A DNA stretch of 64,000 bases from an uncultured Oscillospiraceae bacterium (GTDB lineage: Bacteria > Bacillota > Clostridia > Oscillospirales > Acutalibacteraceae), in the NCBI GenBank assembly GCA_900547105.1, contig URFL01000003.1, positions 134,214 through 198,213 on the forward strand, given 5' to 3'. A model generated the notes under the pieces. That model was not told the origin of the DNA, ran no database searches, and was given only the letters and a program-made list of their open reading frames with translations. Both the position numbers and the translations under genes were made by a program. The stretch's first letter is position 1. Each line of letters begins with the position of its first letter. This document shows, one piece after another, positions 62,613 through 64,000 of this stretch.

Positions 62613-63521
62613 GTGTTGAAGGAATGTGTTATGGAAGCCTCGACCATCGAAGAGGCGCTGCAAAAGGCCGCGGCCGAGTTGGATCAGCCGGTGGACGCGC
62701 TGCAGTATGATGTGCTGCAGGAGCCGCAGAAGAAAACCTTCGGGCTGTTCGGCGGCTGCAATGCCAAGATCCGCGCGTATGTGGAAGAGGAAGAAACCCC
62801 CGCGTCGCCTTATGACGCGGCGCAGAAGTATCTGTACACGCTGCTGACCAACATGGGGCTGGCGGATCCGGTCATCACCATGAAAGAAGAAGAGGGCGGC
62901 TGCACCCTGACGGTCGAGGGCGATAACCTCGGTTTTATCATCGGTCGCCGCGGCGATACGCTGGATGCGCTGCAGTATCTGGTGGGTCTGGTTGCCAACC
63001 GCACGCAGGAAAAATATGTGCGGGTCACCATTGATGTGGGCAACTATCGCGAAAAACGCCAGCAGTCGCTGGTGGAGCTGGCGCATAAAATGGCGAAACA
63101 GGCGTCCAAGACCGGTCGCCGTCATTCGTTGGAGCCGATGAATCCGTATGAGCGCCGCATTGTGCATACCGCGGTGCAGGACATCGAGGGCGCGACCTCG
63201 TGGAGCGTGGGCAGCGAAGCTGCGCGCCATGTGGTGATCGGTCCGTCGGACGATAACCCCAACAAAAACAAATATCGCAGCCGCGGCGGTCGCGGCCGTG
63301 GTAACGGTAACGGCAATGGTAACGGCGAGCGCAAAGAACAGGGTGTGCGTTCCGAGCGCCCCGCGCGCGGGAATCGCGATGCGATGCCGCAGCGTCCGCC
63401 GCGTCAGGTGCGCGAGTTTATTCCGCGCAGCAATCCGCATGCGGCGGCGGACGATACCCCGATTAAAACCGAATCGGAAACCGAAACCACCGCGACGCTG
63501 TATGGTCGCATCGACCTGTAA
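62613..63521 (+). CDS. khpB: RNA-binding protein KhpB/Jag
   Basis: 302 residues. Jag-N domain (EASTIEEALQKAAAEL, KKTFGLFGG), KH domain with GRRGDTLDALQYLVGL, R3H domain (LEPMNPYERRIVHTAVQ) and a long Arg/Gly/Asn-rich tail (GGRGRGNGNGNGNGERK) unusual in length. Start is GTG at 62613 after AAAGGAAG; an ATG at 62631 is possible. KhpB pairs with KhpA as an RNA chaperone affecting cell elongation. Confidence 0.93.
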   Translation: MLKECVMEASTIEEALQKAAAELDQPVDALQYDVLQEPQKKTFGLFGGCNAKIRAYVEEEETPASPYDAAQKYLYTLLTNMGLADPVITMKEEEGGCTLTVEGDNLGFIIGRRGDTLDALQYLVGLVANRTQEKYVRVTIDVGNYREKRQQSLVELAHKMAKQASKTGRRHSLEPMNPYERRIVHTAVQDIEGATSWSVGSEAARHVVIGPSDDNPNKNKYRSRGGRGRGNGNGNGNGERKEQGVRSERPARGNRDAMPQRPPRQVREFIPRSNPHAAADDTPIKTESETETTATLYGRIDL

Positions 63522-63555
63522 TCGGTTGTATTCTTTTATCCTTATTATAAGGAAC

Positions 63556-63587
63556 AAAAGCACTCTCCATCCGGAGGGTGCTTTTGT
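63556..63587 (+). terminator. Terminator after khpB
   Basis: AAAAGCACTCTCC and near-complement around ATCC with T-run, about 35 bases past the stop. Confidence 0.82.
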
Positions 63588-63954
63588 TATGAAAAAGCGA
63601 ATTCTGAAAAATACAAACCCAAAAGGTTTTCGCCCGCCTTTTTCAAAAGGCGGCGGGGTCGAGGGGCAGAGCCCCCCCGTCGTCCTCCGCAGAGGACGAT
63701 GTATCTTTTCTAAAAAAGCGCAGGAGGGGCGCAAAACGTCCCGGTGGGACGTTTTGCGGCGGGGAACCCTCGCCGGGGGTTCCCCGGTGTTCCAAAGGAA
63801 CACAAAAAGAGATAAATAAGCGTCCGCTGGGGAAATGTCGGCACAGCCGACAAAATGAACCTGTTTCGGGAGAAAAAGATGGCGCGACTGTAGGTCGTGA
63901 TGAATGAGGTGTCAAAAGCCTATGAGAGAATCACCATGCAATGATTGAAGTGAT
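63588..63954. repeat. Hairpin-rich island at right edge
   Basis: No supported gene. Five consecutive hairpins between about 63630 and 63806 (cores CGCCTTTTTC, CGTCCTCCGCAGAGGACG, AAAACGTCCC..GGGACGTTTT, GGGGAACCC..GGGTTCCCC, TGTTCCAAAGGAACA), then fragments of the main repeat (GCGCGACTGTAGGTCG, GAATGAGGTGTC) at 63881-63914. Confidence 0.65.
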
Positions 63955-63994
63955 AAAATAATGGTAGACACGAAAGTGCCTACCATTATTTTTA
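63955..63994. terminator. Hairpin-T at right edge
   Basis: AATAATGGTAGACAC pairs with GTGCCTACCATTATT around GAAA (one mismatch), then TTT. It probably ends a gene beyond the window edge or the khpB transcript. Confidence 0.6.
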
Positions 63995-64000
63995 TGCTAT

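Noticed and set aside
63588..63830. Short plus-strand ORF over the right-edge hairpins
   Set aside because: The frame is made of palindromic repeats and has no ribosome binding site or domain.

Overview
The window is the replication-origin region of a Gram-positive, spore-forming, anaerobe-like Firmicute of the class Clostridia, most likely in the Ruminococcaceae/Oscillospiraceae-Acutalibacteraceae group. The evidence is the B. subtilis-like set dnaA-dnaN-yaaA-recF-remB-gyrB-gyrA and rpmH-rnpA-yidD-yidC-khpB around an oriC with DnaA boxes and DnaA-trios, sporulation genes (spoIIR, a LysM/GH18 cortex-type hydrolase), a Na+-pumping decarboxylase, dockerin-bearing secreted glycan enzymes, and a G+C-rich genome with consensus sigma-A promoters. 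Species cannot be named from the sequence alone.

Layout. 1-1938: minus-strand operon for the small subunits of a membrane decarboxylase (gamma, biotin carrier, beta; beta runs off the left edge). 2244-7559: tRNA-Val, a type Ic aminotransferase, CPBP protease plus tadA, and guaB. 7752-12578: an accessory block with three linked surface-protein genes read away from a MerR-type regulator, followed by a chain of four hairpins that looks like a transposase-less IS200/IS605 derivative. 12930-18197: a GH38 mannosidase-like protein with an HAD phosphatase, then a propeller-rhodanese lipoprotein. 18368-29441: two very large secreted dockerin proteins (double beta-helix; GH3). 29782-34430: parA-parB-serS with parS sites, the spore hydrolase and a small XRE regulator facing an 81-residue orphan protein. 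34798-43963: housekeeping genes (yitT-like, mrnC, obgE, acyl-ACP thioesterase, rpmA-prp-rplU, a DUF1624 acyltransferase, spoIIR, DUF378, a CBS/CorC transporter, a flavin reductase). 44566-60088: minus-strand origin arm noc, rsmG, mnmG, gyrA, two membrane proteins, gyrB, remB, recF, yaaA, dnaN, dnaA. 60490-63521: plus-strand rpmH, rnpA, yidD, yidC, khpB.

How it fits together. Replication starts in the dnaA-dnaN interval and possibly also upstream of dnaA. ParA/ParB act on at least three parS-like palindromes seen here; Noc, MnmG and RsmG occupy their usual place. The accessory half (7.7-29.5 kb) is devoted to surface proteins and glycan handling: dockerins imply a cohesin scaffold elsewhere in the genome, and the GH38/HAD pair suggests intracellular use of (possibly phosphorylated) mannosides. 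Six gene-free islands (about 4.0, 36.2, 40.6, 44.2, 52.4 and 63.8 kb) carry related dispersed palindromic repeats. No prophage, CRISPR array, rRNA operon or intact transposase gene was seen.
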